Assembly (NCBI GenBank): GCA_004352715.1
Contig: SCFE01000106.1
Location: 872,211 to 936,210 of the forward strand
Source of the DNA: Hofstenia miamia
Lineage: Eukaryota; Xenacoelomorpha; Acoela
Length of the DNA stretch: 64,000 nucleotides
Direction: 5' to 3'
In this document: one piece after another, positions 1-12,820 of the stretch
Layout: each line of letters begins with the position of its first letter
Position numbering within the stretch: position 1 is the stretch's first letter
Made by a program: the position numbers and the translations under genes
The notes under the pieces: generated by a model
Databases searched by the model: none
What the model saw: the letters and a program-made list of their open reading frames with translations, nothing else
Told to the model about the DNA's origin: nothing

Positions 1-30
<30 letters not shown>
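1..30. repeat. (TA)n microsatellite at window edge
   Basis: Fifteen uninterrupted AT dinucleotides. The array is cut by the window boundary, so its true length is unknown. Confidence 0.95.
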
Positions 31-33
<3 letters not shown>

Positions 34-2126
34 TGGTGATATTCGAAAAATTGCATATTCGAACTTGGCCAATATGTTCAAACTGGATTTTCGAAGCATT
101 GCCGAGCTGAAGGATAAGCTGTTTCCTTTCAGTATAAAATGTTGAAGAAGATTGCCACCAATGACAACGTTCAGTTCTGGAAGAATGCCTAATCTATCTA
201 AGCGAGGTATTACAGTTATCTTCTCTTCACCATGACTTCGTTGGCGAACGGGATAATCTCAATTATTGTACTTAGCTTCGGTTTGTCTTTTATTGGACTT
301 CAACTTAATCGTTTCATACGCGGAACTAATAACTTAATTATCCATTCAAATGTTCAAACTTACTATTCGAACTTGATACATAGAAGTTCCAACGGCAAAT
401 GAATTTCGAGCGTCCGCAAAAATACATTAGACCGTATTAGATTTCTTGCAAACTAACTGGAATTAATATGCAAAATAATATGCTTTACAAGTATAATTCA
501 CACATTATTAATTATAATATTTAATACATTAACATTTTTTCATCGAGTTTTATGGTTTCTATGAAAAATTCAATTTAGTATGTAACCTTGATTAACGAGC
601 CGTTATAGCTTTGGTTTCTTTTGAAACTAAGAATATTTATTTGAAATCTTATCACTGTTTGAAGATATTTTTGGAAGAAAAAATTTGATACTTTGACATT
701 CATGAACAAGAAAGTGCAAGCCTAAAGAAACAGCAGACAATAGCAATGCTTATGCTAAATACCAATGTCTCCAAAGTACATTTTAAATTTCAGAAAAAAA
801 ACAAAAAAGATTATATATAATAAATATGAGAAATACATTAGAAAAAATTTGGAAATTTCCTTTTAGCATTTTCATTACTTATAAACAGCTGTGTTATTCA
901 TCAGGAATTTCTTTCCATAGATAAGGAACAAATACATGAACTTTATTAATATATTTCATAATGCCACGCCGCCATATGGGAACAAATTTACAAACTTGAT
1001 TACATACACGTATTTCATTTCCACTTTGATAGAAAAATGTGAAAATCATAGCATTTTCACTAAATACTCAGTTTTTTGTTTGTACATTTTATGACGGTGC
1101 ATTGACTTTCCAAAACCTGGAGTTCTTTATTTTCTTGTTATTATACATACTATATAAAATTTCCATTGTACATAGTACAAATGATTTATTTATTAAAATC
1201 TCTATTTTTGGGAATATCTTTCAGTTTACACTGTCAAAATATTTCAAAGTTATTAAAAAAAGTAAGAAATCAAAAGTCACTTTTAGATATTGCAAATATA
1301 ACTGCTGACAACATAGTTGAAAACCGAGATGAAACCTCGATGTCGTAAATTTCGATGGTCTGTGCTCGACCTGTAGTTTGGGTTAACCAAATTCTAATCG
1401 AGTTGGAGGTCAAATTAATTTTAATCTTAAATAAAATCAAAGTTATCAGAAATTCTTTTTCCTGTTATTTATCAAGCATTAAGAACAATTTTTAGATGCA
1501 TCAACAAAAGTTATATAAACTTAAGGAATATAGACTTAATCGAATATAGACAACATAAGTTATAAAATTGTTTTCTTCCAATTTAGGCTTTATAAGGTCA
1601 ATCGATTTTTTTAAATTTATGAAAAACATGTTGCAATTGCCTTAAAACCCCATTAATATCTGAACATTAGCATAGAAAGAACTTTATTATTTTTTCAAAA
1701 AATCGCATTTTTCATTTGAATAATTTTTATCATAAATGTTTGCTGCAACAAGGGATCACATTTTCCCATATGTGTCCGAATCCCAGGAAATACTTGACAT
1801 GGAATAAAAACAAGTGTAACCCCATGGCTATGCTTTGATAGTAAAGGTCAAGGGACGCATTCACCACTGGCCATAAAAATTTTGACATAGTTTAACAATT
1901 CAGCAAAAATATTCTTGAAATAAATTTTTACTTGAGAAATTTGGCGATTTTCTATCTATCATTTTTGTGCTTTAGCTACACCAATGAAATGCCATAATCT
2001 AAGAAGAAGTGTACTCCTAAACAAGACTAACTCTTAATTGGATCACTGTTTTTTATGTTATATTTTAACCAAATTAAATTTCTCAACAAATAAAATCCAA
2101 CACCCTACACAGTAATATAGCCTTAC
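31..2126. other. AT-rich non-coding stretch
   Basis: No open frame here has both coding-like composition and splice signals. The short plus-strand frames near 1039-1348 have the AT-biased residue content (Ile, Phe, Lys, Asn) expected by chance. I see no transposon ends or tandem repeats. Confidence 0.5.
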
Positions 2127-2196
2127 CAAGGGGGATGGGTCTCCAATCGAATTTATGAAGGTGGACTGAGCCTTCTGAGCACCATATCGAGTACAC
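2127..2196 (-). CDS. candidate internal exon, unrecognised protein
   Basis: A 70-base minus-strand island that is clearly GC-richer than its surroundings. On its 5' side is an acceptor (ctttaattcaaag before position 2196) and on its 3' side a good donor (GTAAGG, complement of 2121-2126). It reads as one leading base plus 23 codons: C-T-R-Y-G-A-Q-K-A-Q then S-T-F-I-N-S-I-G-D-P-S-P-L. It lies downstream of the putative terminal exon of gene B, so it belongs to another gene or an alternative 3' end. The entry phase (one base) would also accept the 22017-22063 exon. No domain is recognisable at this length. Confidence 0.4.
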
Positions 2197-3235
2197 CTTT
2201 GAATTAAAGAATACATACATTTCGTGGATGAGATATATACGAACAATTCCAAAAAACTAGCATGTTTTCTACTCGACTTTAATATTAAATATCAATGCAT
2301 ATACATTTAATGATCATAAAATGTAAGTTTATATTTTTGGAACTAAAATATTGTAATTTGTTAAAATAATGCACATTGTCATATAAAAAATCAATTTCAT
2401 TTATTAAATTTCTATGTATAGAACTATCGGTATTTTTGGATTTAGCACGATATATAAATGCTAATAGACATAAAGCTAGATATGTATGTATATAAAGGCC
2501 TAAACCTAATTTTCACTATGCTATACTATTAGATGTACCTTAACTTTGAAACTAGCAGCATATTTTCAAGGAACAAATGTAAAATAAGTGATTTTAATAC
2601 ATCAAATAATAAGGTAAGTCCGAGCTCAATTTGACCACAACTTTAATCTCGATTTTCATCAAATGCCTTGAACTCGACTCTGGCCTTAACCTCAATTAAA
2701 ATATCATATTATAGCTGAAAAAACGTTGCAAATATGAACGTTTTACAATTATAACAACACTCTAACTAAATATTTCTTTGATCCTCAACTCTGCGCCAAT
2801 ATATCATTGACGATTTTTTAACAAATACAGCAAATTAAATTAATGCAATATTTAACACTTTGCAAATGCCAAAACGTAATACTTCTTTGATAAATATTAT
2901 ATATATATCGTTGGGTTAATGTTAATTTGAACTATAACTAAATATCAACTACAATATACAATGAATTCAATAATCAGCTCTCGTTTATTTATAAACAATT
3001 CTGGGGACAATACACAATGTTTGACAGTATTTTATTGACATGAAATTGTCATATTTATTGTATGAATATAAAAATTAAAATAATTAATCACACTTTCTAA
3101 TCTTAAGAGTGATTACACAGCAGGCAGTTTCATTTCGCACCAGGGAACACGTGAATATTAAAATATATATTATTTGATTTAAGTCTTATATTTACCACAT
3201 GCAGGTTTGCCATATGTGAACATAAATGCATGAAT
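2197..3235. other. AT-rich non-coding stretch, possible 3' UTR of gene B
   Basis: There is no coding island. If 3236-3377 is a terminal exon, the right part of this stretch is its 3' untranslated region. The rest shows nothing recognisable. Confidence 0.4.
3031..3059 (-). terminator. possible poly(A) signals for gene B
   Basis: AATAAA occurs twice on the minus strand (complements of 3031-3036 and 3054-3059), about 180-205 bases after the stop at 3236. In DNA this AT-rich the hexamer is frequent by chance, so the support is only positional. Confidence 0.3.
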
Positions 3236-3377
3236 TTAGGCATCCTTAATTTCTCCAAAAATATGACACTTTTCGGTTTTTTCCAACAAAAATTTTATTA
3301 TTGTTTTTAACCCTTCTACGTCGTCTGTGTTTGTTACCCCAAGCTCCTTAATTACGTTGCTGAAAGACGGGAAATTC
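3236..3377 (-). CDS. putative terminal coding exon of gene B
   Basis: After a consensus acceptor (gttggtttacag before 3377), the minus strand reads one base plus 46 codons and a TAA stop (3238-3236). The island is markedly GC-richer than its flanks. The encoded tail starts N-F-P-S-F-S-N-V-I-K, contains a helical-looking stretch (DDVEGLKTIIKFLLEK) and ends GEIKDA. The single leading G completes an AA|G lysine codon with the exon at 22017-22063, so I place it as the last exon of the minus-strand gene whose earlier exons lie at 22-27 kb. That implies an intron of about 18.6 kb containing several transposons. An alternative is the terminal exon of a separate gene. I do not recognise the protein. 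Confidence 0.5.
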
Positions 3378-5731
3378 CTGTAAACCAACAAAAACTTATG
3401 ACTTTTTATATTAACCTAAATGCCTAATAATGATATATAGCAGCAATGTTTAGCTGCTTTATTTACAATATTAACTGCATTTCTATGATTATCGCCATAT
3501 GGGATAACTTTATAACCCCAAGCTATTTGATCTAACAAATATTAAGAATACTGTATTAGGTCAAATTATTTTATATCTTACATTGCATACATGCAACTCT
3601 CCTTTCAAATCTTTAATGTTGTTTGTAAATTGTTGAGGAATTTGGTGATGAAGCTCTTTCAATCATGATTCAAGATTCAAGTATTGAAGATATTTTGATG
3701 ATGGTAGTTCACCTGGATTAGGAAATTTTGAACTCTAATATTGAGCATGAAATATGTTCAATTTTCAACCTGTGACCCGACCTGGTCTGTCTAACAATGA
3801 TCCGTACCCCAAACTAATCAAAGAAGGATTATTAGTAAAAATGTTTTAGCATAAAAGCATCAATGAAAACAACACAAAATCAATTAAAAATACAAGTATA
3901 ATTAAAATCTATTAGTCTTTAAGAATTTTAAAGTTTGAAGGGTTTGACTTCTTAAGTTGTTCCTTAATTCTGTTAGTGTTCTTCTTCCCTAACAATTATG
4001 AAGGTCCCGAGACTCGATTTGTCTAAAAGTTTCGAGCAAACCCACCCGTCGAATTTTTTACTTGACTGTCGCACGAGTTGACCTGTAATCACCCTGAATG
4101 ATATACAGAAATGTTAATTGCAGTATTAGGTCAAATCCGGAGCATCTTGGCAATGCTGGACAACAAGTATATCGACGATCTAACTCAAATATCAACATTC
4201 ACCCTGGTTTGAAAGGAGGCATCATGAAAAGTAATTGGTTTTATGATGTGTAATCTGGTTTTGCACTTAACCAATTACCAAAAATGTGAGAAGTTACACT
4301 GATTGGTGCATAAAATGCAGAAATTACTATTTCCCAATACTGTCACATTGAAACACAAGCTAGCTTATATTTAAATCAAGTTTATATCATTGCTATGGAT
4401 ATTTGGTTTAATGCATGCCATCTTGTAAATTATTTTGTGACAAATTGTCTTCACTTTGCAAAAAAATCGACGCACTATATACAAGAGAACTTGCAAAATT
4501 AATCAGTTAACATTATATCTCAGAACATTTCACTTTGGCCATACTTGAGCAAAGGTAAATGTTCTCTATTTTTGACATCTTTAATGTATCTCAATGAGAA
4601 CAGTTTACAACAAACTTCATAGAAGAAAAAAGAAAATCAACAAACGATAAGTCTTTATTGCACTAGTCGCAAGTACCGAAGATAGTCACATGAGTTTGTC
4701 TTTAACATTATAAATTTTGCTTTAAAATTTTTTACATCGCTCTTGCTATTATTTAACATCATTTTAAAATAAGATTTTTAAAATAAGATTATAAAAAGGT
4801 ATATTGAATGAATCATTAAGAAAAATCTGCATAAACAAATTAAGAAGCAGAACAATAAAATTTCTTAGCTTAATTAAGGCTTGTTTTGGGCGCGTTGTGT
4901 ATCCAATGCAGTGTTTAAGCTTGGCTTTATACGTTAGAAGCTCGGCTCATTGGTAAGTCTGGTAGTAATAATTGTATTAATCTCTGTATCAAATGCATGT
5001 GTGACTATATGTATCAATGGATGAGTAACTCTGATATTAAAGAAGACAAGTTCTCCACTTGAAAAAGAACGGAGAAGATGCTTTTTCTCATGCAAATATT
5101 TACAAAATATTACAGAAAAGTAATTTTGTTGTAAACTGCATGCTATAAGTAAAAGAATTTATGTAGATTGAACACAATTCTTTAATATATTTTATATTAA
5201 ATAATATGGAATTTTTCATTTGGGGTAACAAATTCACCCCAAACGACGATGCCCATATTTTAAAAGTAACGACATAGAGGGGTTAATGTATCGATCACTA
5301 CAAACAGTATCCTAAATATGATATGTAAAAATCGTATCCAAGTTTATAAGAATTTGCAAAGCAAAAAAATGTTAAATATACCTTTTGTACAATTTAATTT
5401 GCTATTAAATATATAGTTATTTTTTTTAGTAGATATTTTAATATATTTTAAAAAAATATTTATAAGTTGTAAATTTGGCATCATTATTGTTCGGATGAAG
5501 GTAACAAATATTTTCCTGAGTGTAATACCAAAGTATACTTAAAACAAATGAGAGCAAGTCCGAGAAGGAATTCTTGTGACACTCAGAAGTGATGTCGCTC
5601 AATGTGATGTAGTTATTATCATTTTTGCCTGTATTTCCAAGGGAGACCTGGATGAACAGTCATATTTAACCAAATTTCCAACTTTAGATTAAATGCTAAG
5701 AAACAGCTCTCCTTTAGATTCTCCATCACAG
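3378..5731. other. AT-rich non-coding stretch
   Basis: Two short open minus-strand pieces near 3430-3541 and 3583-3650 look coding-like but their phases do not join to the neighbours (see rejected items). GC-richer patches at 3770-3800 and 3990-4090 contain clusters of short ctcga/gacc words but no gene or repeat boundary that I can define. Confidence 0.4.
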
Positions 5732-5803
5732 ATATGAAGCGTCGAAATACGACGACGAAAAATCATGTGTACGGAAAGAGTCAATCATGCGAACGCATCT
5801 CAA
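5732..5803 (+). CDS. candidate small exon, plus strand
   Basis: A 72-base GC-richer island follows a pyrimidine-rich acceptor (ctctcctttagattctccatcacag would end at 5731) and precedes a GTGAGG donor at 5804. It reads through as two bases, an ATG frame of 23 codons beginning M-K-R-R-N-T-T-T-K-N, and one trailing base. The length is a multiple of three. No partner exon was found, so chance is a serious alternative. Confidence 0.25.
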
Positions 5804-6229
5804 GTGAGGGTGACTCAACGATCAAGAAAGCACCTAAATTAGAGTGTAACCTATTTTAGTGGGTGCTTATTTAAGACATTTAAAGATTTGTAATATCATT
5901 TACTAAATATGCAACCTGGCTGTATATGAAAAACCTTCCTAATTTAATAAAAGATAAAGGCGACATGTAAAGATAAATTAATACATTTCAGATAATATAA
6001 CTAATATAATCAGTTATACTCAGCGTTCTTACACTCATCCTAATTACAATTTGATCTAAAACAAGAAAAGTTACCTCATGTTTGGCCATGCAGCCATTTG
6101 TGAAAGATTTTATTAACATTATCCAAAGAAATGCAAAATAACTGCTAAAAGTACTTTTTTAAGTAAGCAAGAACTGTGAAAAAAGTAAGATAAAAAGTGA
6201 GGATCAAAGCATTTAATTATCTAAAGACG

Positions 6230-7319
6230 CATGAGAATATGTTTTTTTAACCGTTTCTGTACTTATGTTATTGCAGTTTGCAAGCTTATAATCTTCAGGA
6301 GACTGAATACACACTCAACTTCACAGGATGTTATCAGTGCAAAGAGAAATTCAGTAGCATTTTTTCTGACAAAGCCAAGTCAGGATTTTTGGACAGCTCA
6401 CTGTCCAATTTTACAGCAGCACCAGTTCAAAAACTGACGCTTTGAATTTGTTCAATGCTGCCTATTATTGATCCATGTTTTTAGAGTTTCATTTCTAAAT
6501 GATTTACAAGCTGTAATAGAGATTGAGCGTCCAAAAATGCAAATTGAGGTTTCAACAATATCACAGTCATCCCACAAATTGATTTCAGTCCACTTCTCAG
6601 TCTGATAGATGCCAAAATTCAGTACTCCAACAAATACAAATTTTGTGACTTTTAAATATAAAATAAATTTAACATGCCTTGTGACTATTGGTCAAGGTCA
6701 CAGAACATTTTGACAGCATTACTCTCCAAGTGCTTCGAAGCAAAATCCACAGTGTGGCTAAAATAAATAAAATTTGTTTTAGTAGTCTTACAAAGTTTGC
6801 GTTCTGGTACCTGACACAGGTTATGTGTTTCATGGTTGCGAACAAAACATTTAAGACAGTATGCAGTGCAATATGTGAGCAACACTGGAAAATTTTCTTT
6901 GCACCAGGGTGTTGCATAATATCTCATTGATAAACTCCATAACAGTATCTTTTGCTACACATTCAAGTGTGGTTTACTCAAGTAGGTACGCCACAATTTC
7001 TTGTTTTGTTTAGGTTGTTTCATCGAAAATTACGTAAAACAGCAAATTCTGCGTCTCAGTTTCTTCTCATTCACAACAACATTGAGATATTGCTTTCTCA
7101 TGGAACTTTCGCTTGGTATCTTATACTCGGTTCGGCTTCCAGAAACTTCCAAAGTCAGTTGAACCAGTTTGAATTACGAACTATTCAGTTATCTGACTCG
7201 AATGAGAGCAGGTTCTGCTTCTTAGTGTTAGATTTTTGTATATTTTCTATGTGCTTCTTCCTCTCAAGATGCTGCTTCTCGTTGCAATTGCAAACTTTAT
7301 AGAAAATGGCCTTGTTGAC
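6230..7319 (-). pseudogene. decayed hAT-superfamily transposase
   Basis: Read on the minus strand, the region keeps pieces of a hAT-type transposase in the right order. Near 7319-7185 is an open piece with a degenerate BED/C2H2-like finger, F-Y-K-V-C-N-C-N then EKQHLERKKHIENIQK. In the middle (about 6910-6690) is a piece with C-S-H-I-A-L-H resembling the family's C-x-H-x-L-x-L core. At the C-terminal end (about 6410-6230) is L-S-K-N-P-D-L-A-L-S-E-K-M-L-L, then S-C-E-V-E-C-V-F-S-L-L-K and N-N-I-S-T-E-T-V-K-K. The last two match the ER-x-FS and R-x-x-L-x-x-E-T-V-K pattern of the hAT dimerisation domain. Stops and frameshifts break it throughout, so it cannot encode a working enzyme. Terminal inverted repeats were not found. 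Confidence 0.55.
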
Positions 7320-7688
7320 AAGTTTCAGAGTTGACCTCTAAGTGCACAACATTGTTTCAAATTCTCGAAGTTCTCTTCAACCGGTGCCATTGTACTCAAC
7401 AGTAGCGGCAGACTACTTAAGGTGATACTAAAAAAGTAAGAAAAAATGAATATTTTTTTCCGGTTACTGATTATTAATATATGCTAGATGGAAAAGCAAT
7501 TGCAATCTAGAAAGAGAAACACTCCTACACTTATTCATAGCCTTGTTGCATTTAATCGTCAGGGCACACCCAGCCTAGATTACCTTGAATCGTTTCTAGT
7601 GGAGCTCTCTTACTATTAGTAACAGTCTGTTACTAATGACTGATAGCTTAGCTTGACATTAACCCAAGGCTACCTAGGAAGCAAGGCA

Positions 7689-7735
7689 TTAACCCGCTAA
7701 TGCCCGTAATTGCAAATTTGCAACTGCAGTGAAAT
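7689..7735. mobile_element. possible piggyBac-like element end
   Basis: A TTAA followed directly by CCCGCTAATGCCCGTAATTG resembles the TTAA target plus CCC-starting inverted repeat of piggyBac-type elements. An inner quasi-palindrome (TTGCAAATTTGCAA) follows. I found no matching GGGTTAA end downstream. The hAT-like element starting at 7978 may have interrupted it. Weak evidence. Confidence 0.2.
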
Positions 7736-7977
7736 CCATGAGTAATTTTTATATTGAACTTATTCTGAGCAAAAAGTTAATGCCTTACTTATCTTATTGG
7801 TATACTAAGCACATATCATTTGTTATATGCTCAAATCTTGACATTCAAATATGATTTTTGCCAGTTATAAATAGACATATTTAATTTTTCTAAAAATAAA
7901 AAATCGACATTTTTGGGAAACCTTAATATATAAGAGACTTACATCTAGAAATTAAGGATTTTGAAAAAAATATATTT

Positions 7978-8925
7978 TAGGGTAGGGCCCGTGCCCATAA
8001 AAATAAGCCCGTAACTAAATGTTTCTTGACTAAAATAGCTTGATAATCATAACTCCTGTCAGTGTAGTTTACGACAAAAACCAAATTTGGTACAATATAA
8101 CCTCGATTTAGCGATTACTAGTGAAAAATTACGCTCCTATTTGACGTAATCATAAACAATCGAACATATTTTAGAAACTATTATGTTGCATTATTTGACA
8201 ATGTGAATCCATTTCTTAAATATTTATTGTTGAAATTGCTTCAAAAATGAAGCAGTCCAAAATAATTGATTCTTAAAATTAAGCATAGTGTGAACAAATC
8301 GTTTTTCAATTTTTTGAAGAAAAATGTTGTCAAGCGCATGAGGGGATTTTGAAATTACGAGCCAGAGCCATAAACATCTATTGGAGAAAATATTTGAATG
8401 TGATTTTAAAAATTTGTACAAAAGTGTATTTTTTCATATATAAACATTTTTTTCAAGAAACATGAAAGATTTGAAGAATTTCCTGGACAGTTCTTAAGGG
8501 TAAAATAATAAATAATTTTTATTTATCATAATAGTAAACTACACTACTTGTATGACCTTGTAAGATAAATACATTACATTAATGCCATTTAAATGATATG
8601 GAGCGTCGTAAGTTCACAACCTATTATTCTTAAGTCACCATTTACATATTAATGCAATATCAGAAAGTGATCTTGCAATGAAACTCTCTGATTTTGAAAA
8701 ACAAAGTTTATTTATGTGGTATGTTGTAATTTTTGTTGTAAATCTTCATGAAGGTTAGTTTTTCACAAAATACATATACGTAAATAGATATATAGTATAG
8801 ATAGATACAAAATACGTATTCCTACATTAACCTAATGTTTTAAGAATTAATTTCAAAGTTGAGAGCCCGTATACCCGGCCCGTGCCGGTACAACATTGTC
8901 CGTGCCCGTTACTGGCTCTACCCTA
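7978..8925. mobile_element. hAT-like non-autonomous element
   Basis: The left end TAGGGTAGGGCCCGTGCCC and the complement of the right end, TAGGGTAGAGCCAGT, form a terminal inverted repeat starting T-A-G-G-G, which fits the hAT terminal rule (YARNG). GC-rich subterminal words (CCCGTGCC, GCCCGTTAC) occur at both ends, while the roughly 850 bp interior is AT-rich and lacks a recognisable transposase. No 8 bp target duplication survives, so the exact ends are uncertain by a few bases. Confidence 0.5.
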
Positions 8926-11900
8926 GGTCATTTTATTTTAGTACGTAAAATTTAGTCATTTAAATAATATTGGAAATTCGACATACAACTGTGAATTGTG
9001 ACCAACCAAATTGATACCAAATTATGGGCCAATAAACAGGGCTTTGCAATAAATAATTGAAAATGCCTAGAATATATTTTTCACGTGAAAATTGTTGCAA
9101 TATCAAGAAATGTGGTTTTTATTAGAGCATTCTCATCGAAAAATGAGCCTCATAACAGATTTGGAGGCTTCATCAGTACAAAACTAAAAAATAGATTATA
9201 ATTCGAAAGTGAAAATAAGGGGAACATTTAATGAAAATTAATTGTTTTACATCTTTTATATCAGGGCTTGGTCGATTTGAGTTGATATTATATGGGTCGA
9301 GTAGGCTCAGAATGTTGATAAATTTAAATAGGTTAGGTCAGAATGTAATGTTAACAATTTTATCTGAAGCTGTTCGGGTTGAGTAAAATTTTTTCGACAC
9401 GTTTGCAACTATTTTCACTTCACGGTTTATTACTCCACCCTTCGGCGAGTCTAGGAATAAAAATCACAAAACTGAACCAGAAATAAAAAAGCTCGATAAA
9501 TCTTTAATTAAATTTGCTAAAAGAACATAAGAAACTACTTATGCTGAGCTATATATTATCGAAATTGAATTACTGTTCTGTGCATTTATCTAAAATCTAA
9601 TTATAAATATTCTATAATAATTTACGAAAGAAACTAATATTCCTGAACGAAAGAAAATATTGTAGACCAAAACAAAAAATTGTGTAATTAAAATACTATG
9701 TGAAGGAAAAATGCAAAGTTTACCAAGTACTTTCAAGAATTTGTTGTTTGCAGTGATACTTTGATAAATAAATTTAACAATAAAACACGAGACAATGATA
9801 TTTGTAATCAAACAACATACGGTTCTCTTAATTTCTTTATAAATATTTTTGGTGACATGGACAATTTTAACAATGAATATTGTAACATAAAATAATCTTA
9901 GGGAAACTTAAAATTTTTGCATGGATAAACAACGCATTTATGATCTCCGTGTAGTTATAACAGTTTATTCACAAAAAGTTATGATATTAATGTAAATGAA
10001 GCAACAATTTTTAAAAATTTATTTCTTAATATATTTAAATCATAGTATATACTAAATGAAAGCATCTAGATAGTATATTGAATGAAATTCATTTTTGTAT
10101 ACTTTATGTCAATGGAATATGCAACAGCAAAGTTGAATGACCATTTTAAGCGCTCTTAAAGCATGTATAGTAATCTGCCTTATAATCGCCAGTTGTTATT
10201 TGAGATATGGGACCTGGACAATGGCTAGGCCTAACGTGTACAAGACGGGATAGGGATAGATAAATTGTTGTTTCTGTTAGGCGACATGTTAAATGAACTA
10301 TTACTAGGTGTTATAAGTTATCATTCATGATTTCCGTTCAACTTTATCTATCCATAACACTATAACAACCAAGCGTTACCTTATGTTGTTCAGGGTATTA
10401 ATGATAAACTTTTTTTTTGTGAATCCAATTATCTACAAAATTGTTGACATTTTTGAAACATTTGGGGACAAAATAACAAAAATTATAATGTAAAAAGTTT
10501 TTTTAATGAATTTTGGCAACAATTTTCCAAAATACACTTTGGAAACTAATGAACCAAAAATAACTACATTATAACCTAAATAACGAAATGTTTCTAAAAT
10601 GTCACATATTGCAAGCTGCTAACTTATTTAACAATTATTACACATAAAATTATTGTTGCTCATATCTAGCAACAATTTCACACATTCTTCTTAGTACAAT
10701 TATTTAGTAAAATATTTATTCTTTTAGGTGCAATGTAGCACAGCAAACTCCATTCAAGCTTGTTGTATATTTTGGTAACTATCCCTGATACACTGGATGA
10801 TTTTCAATTACGTCAAATTTCACAAACGTATTTTGCGCTGATTTAAGGAATTGTTTATGTTTGAGAACGTATTTGGCTCCTGGTAAATGAATTTCAGATA
10901 GCATCATATTGCCTTGACAAAAGTATTCGCCAAATTCAACTATTTGAAACTCAAAACATGGACTTTTATACTCTCATCACAGCCGATATTCACAAAAATT
11001 TTGAGAATATTGGTATTGATTGAGCCACAAATTAATTTGAAAATATTTTCTTGATGCTGATATTTTTTGACATAGTGACAGACAACGCATTCTATTTGAG
11101 GATGTAGAATCTCAATTGTACGCACATAAACCATAGCCAACTAGTATGTGAAGGCAAAAGTACATAGTATCTTTATGCGAAATCATTATATTTTAATCAT
11201 ATAATGCATAAGTATATACAAATATTTTTAGATTATAGTTATGCACATGGACTTTTTACCATTGCATTGATTACCACTAGTATGAATCGAATTCAACATA
11301 TACACTGCCAATTTCTCAAGAATGAATATAATTTCGTTGGTGTTGAGATTGGCGTAAAATTATCGATACCAATATTATCATCTGCATTCCAATCGCTTAA
11401 GATACCTTAATTCGTTATATCGATTGTAGTAAATATCGACTAAGAATAAAGTTCAACAACTTTATTGAGGTTTTATGGAACAAAATTGTTTTTTACAAAG
11501 ACGACTCTGACTTTCTAAGGTAACAGACGAAGTATTTTACACGAGGTAGTGAAAATATAGTTTACACGACTGAATAAATGTTCAGCAGAAATTGATGTAA
11601 AATTTCAAAAACGCAGTTGAGTGTTAAAATTTTTAGTTTCGAGCATGCCACCTGGAATTAGCAATTATCATAAAAAGGCCGATAAATAATTCGATATTCT
11701 TAAACGTTGTCATAGATAACCTTATCCATAATACGGCCGATTATTGTTTTCCCGATAATAGACTTTACATAATTGGGTGTTGATTTGTTACAATTATAAG
11801 CCATCTCAAATTTTCTGCGTCCCAAATGCCAGCAAGTTCGACCGTAACATTTTACATTTAGTTTTCAACAGCAACCATTTTATTATTGAGTATCCGTAGG

Positions 11901-12008
11901 AATTATATTTCAGATATTCATTCAAAACTTGATGGTTTTCAGTGACGCATTTCATCATCATTTGTGTAGTTCGTTATAAACATACAATATATCAGTTCTT
12001 TTTATGAT
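8926..12008. other. AT-rich non-coding stretch
   Basis: I see no coding island with splice sites. Around 9265-9395 there is a patch of repeated gtcga/ggtcga words, and similar words recur elsewhere in the window. Otherwise it is simple AT-rich sequence. Confidence 0.45.
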
Positions 12009-12239
12009 CAGTGGCGTACCCAGGTGGGAATGGTGGAATTTCCCCCCGTCAGGTTTCCAAATTTAATTTTGACTGAATAAATCAAACAATTTTTCGTAAA
12101 AAATTGAAAAATTTAAAATCGTGAAGTGCATTTTTAGGGTATATTTTCTCAATATTTTCAAAAAATTTGTCGGGGCTTCGCCCCGCATTAGGGAATAACA
12201 ATGATGTCCCCCCGTCAGAAAATCCTGGGTACGCCCCTG
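12009..12239. mobile_element. hAT MITE with intact 8 bp target duplication
   Basis: A 231 bp element bounded by CAGTGGCGTACCCAGG and its complement-type end CCTGGGTACGCCCCTG. It is flanked on both sides by the same 8 bases, TTTATGAT (12001-12008 and 12240-12247). The duplication fits the hAT preference for T at position 2 and A at position 7, and the ends fit the C-A-G-N-G start. A second inverted word (CCCCCCGTCAG) lies just inside each end. It encodes no transposase. The perfect duplication suggests a comparatively recent insertion. Confidence 0.88.
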
Positions 12240-12820
12240 TTTATGATGGCCAAATTTAGATATCAGTGAAAACAATCAAATATGGAATCTGTTATTCCAA
12301 GTATAGAGTTGCACTGAAATATAGTATATAACATACATGTAACTACAAACATCAATTATATTTTGGATTTATCAGCGATTGAATACATGGATGATAAACT
12401 GTTTTGTATACCTTTAATAACAAATGAAAACAAAAATATAAAACATATGTATTCCTAATTTCACAAATTCCTCTGTACAATGTCTTCCACTTAAATTCGA
12501 ATTACAAAATTAAAATAAATAAATAATAAATGCAATATAAAAATAAAGGCCACTTAAATTTGCTCACATTTACTGCCATTAATAATTGCTCAAAATCGGC
12601 GCACACAGTGACCTTCTTTCTAAAATGCAAACTTAGTCTTACAGATTCTTGATTAAGAAAGCTTTGTTATCAATTTTCAGGTATAAACGAAACAAATATT
12701 TAGTTGGCGTTTAATGTAAAGGCTTAAGTGACATTTTAGAATTCAGGTCTTATCCTTCATAATTAAAGATTGAAGATGATTGAATCTTTAATTGTGAGGC
12801 AGAATTTAAAAACGATAAAT

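Noticed and set aside
3430-3650. Two short minus-strand open pieces (one reading Q-I-A-W-G-Y-K-V-I-P-Y-G-D-N-H, one L-H-H-Q-I-P-Q-Q-F-T-N-N-I-K) with GTAAAT and GTAAGA donors
   Set aside because: They look coding-like, but their phases fit neither each other nor the exons at 3236-3377 and 22017-22063, one has a purine-rich acceptor, and open runs of 25-35 codons are common by chance.
4895-4960. Possible 41-base plus-strand microexon ending in GTAAGT
   Set aside because: A good donor but only a weak acceptor, no clear frame and no partner exon.
12063-12275. Minus-strand open frame containing G-R-T-Q-D-F-L-T-G-G
   Set aside because: It is the translation of the hAT MITE at 12009-12239, a typical spurious product of this kind of element.
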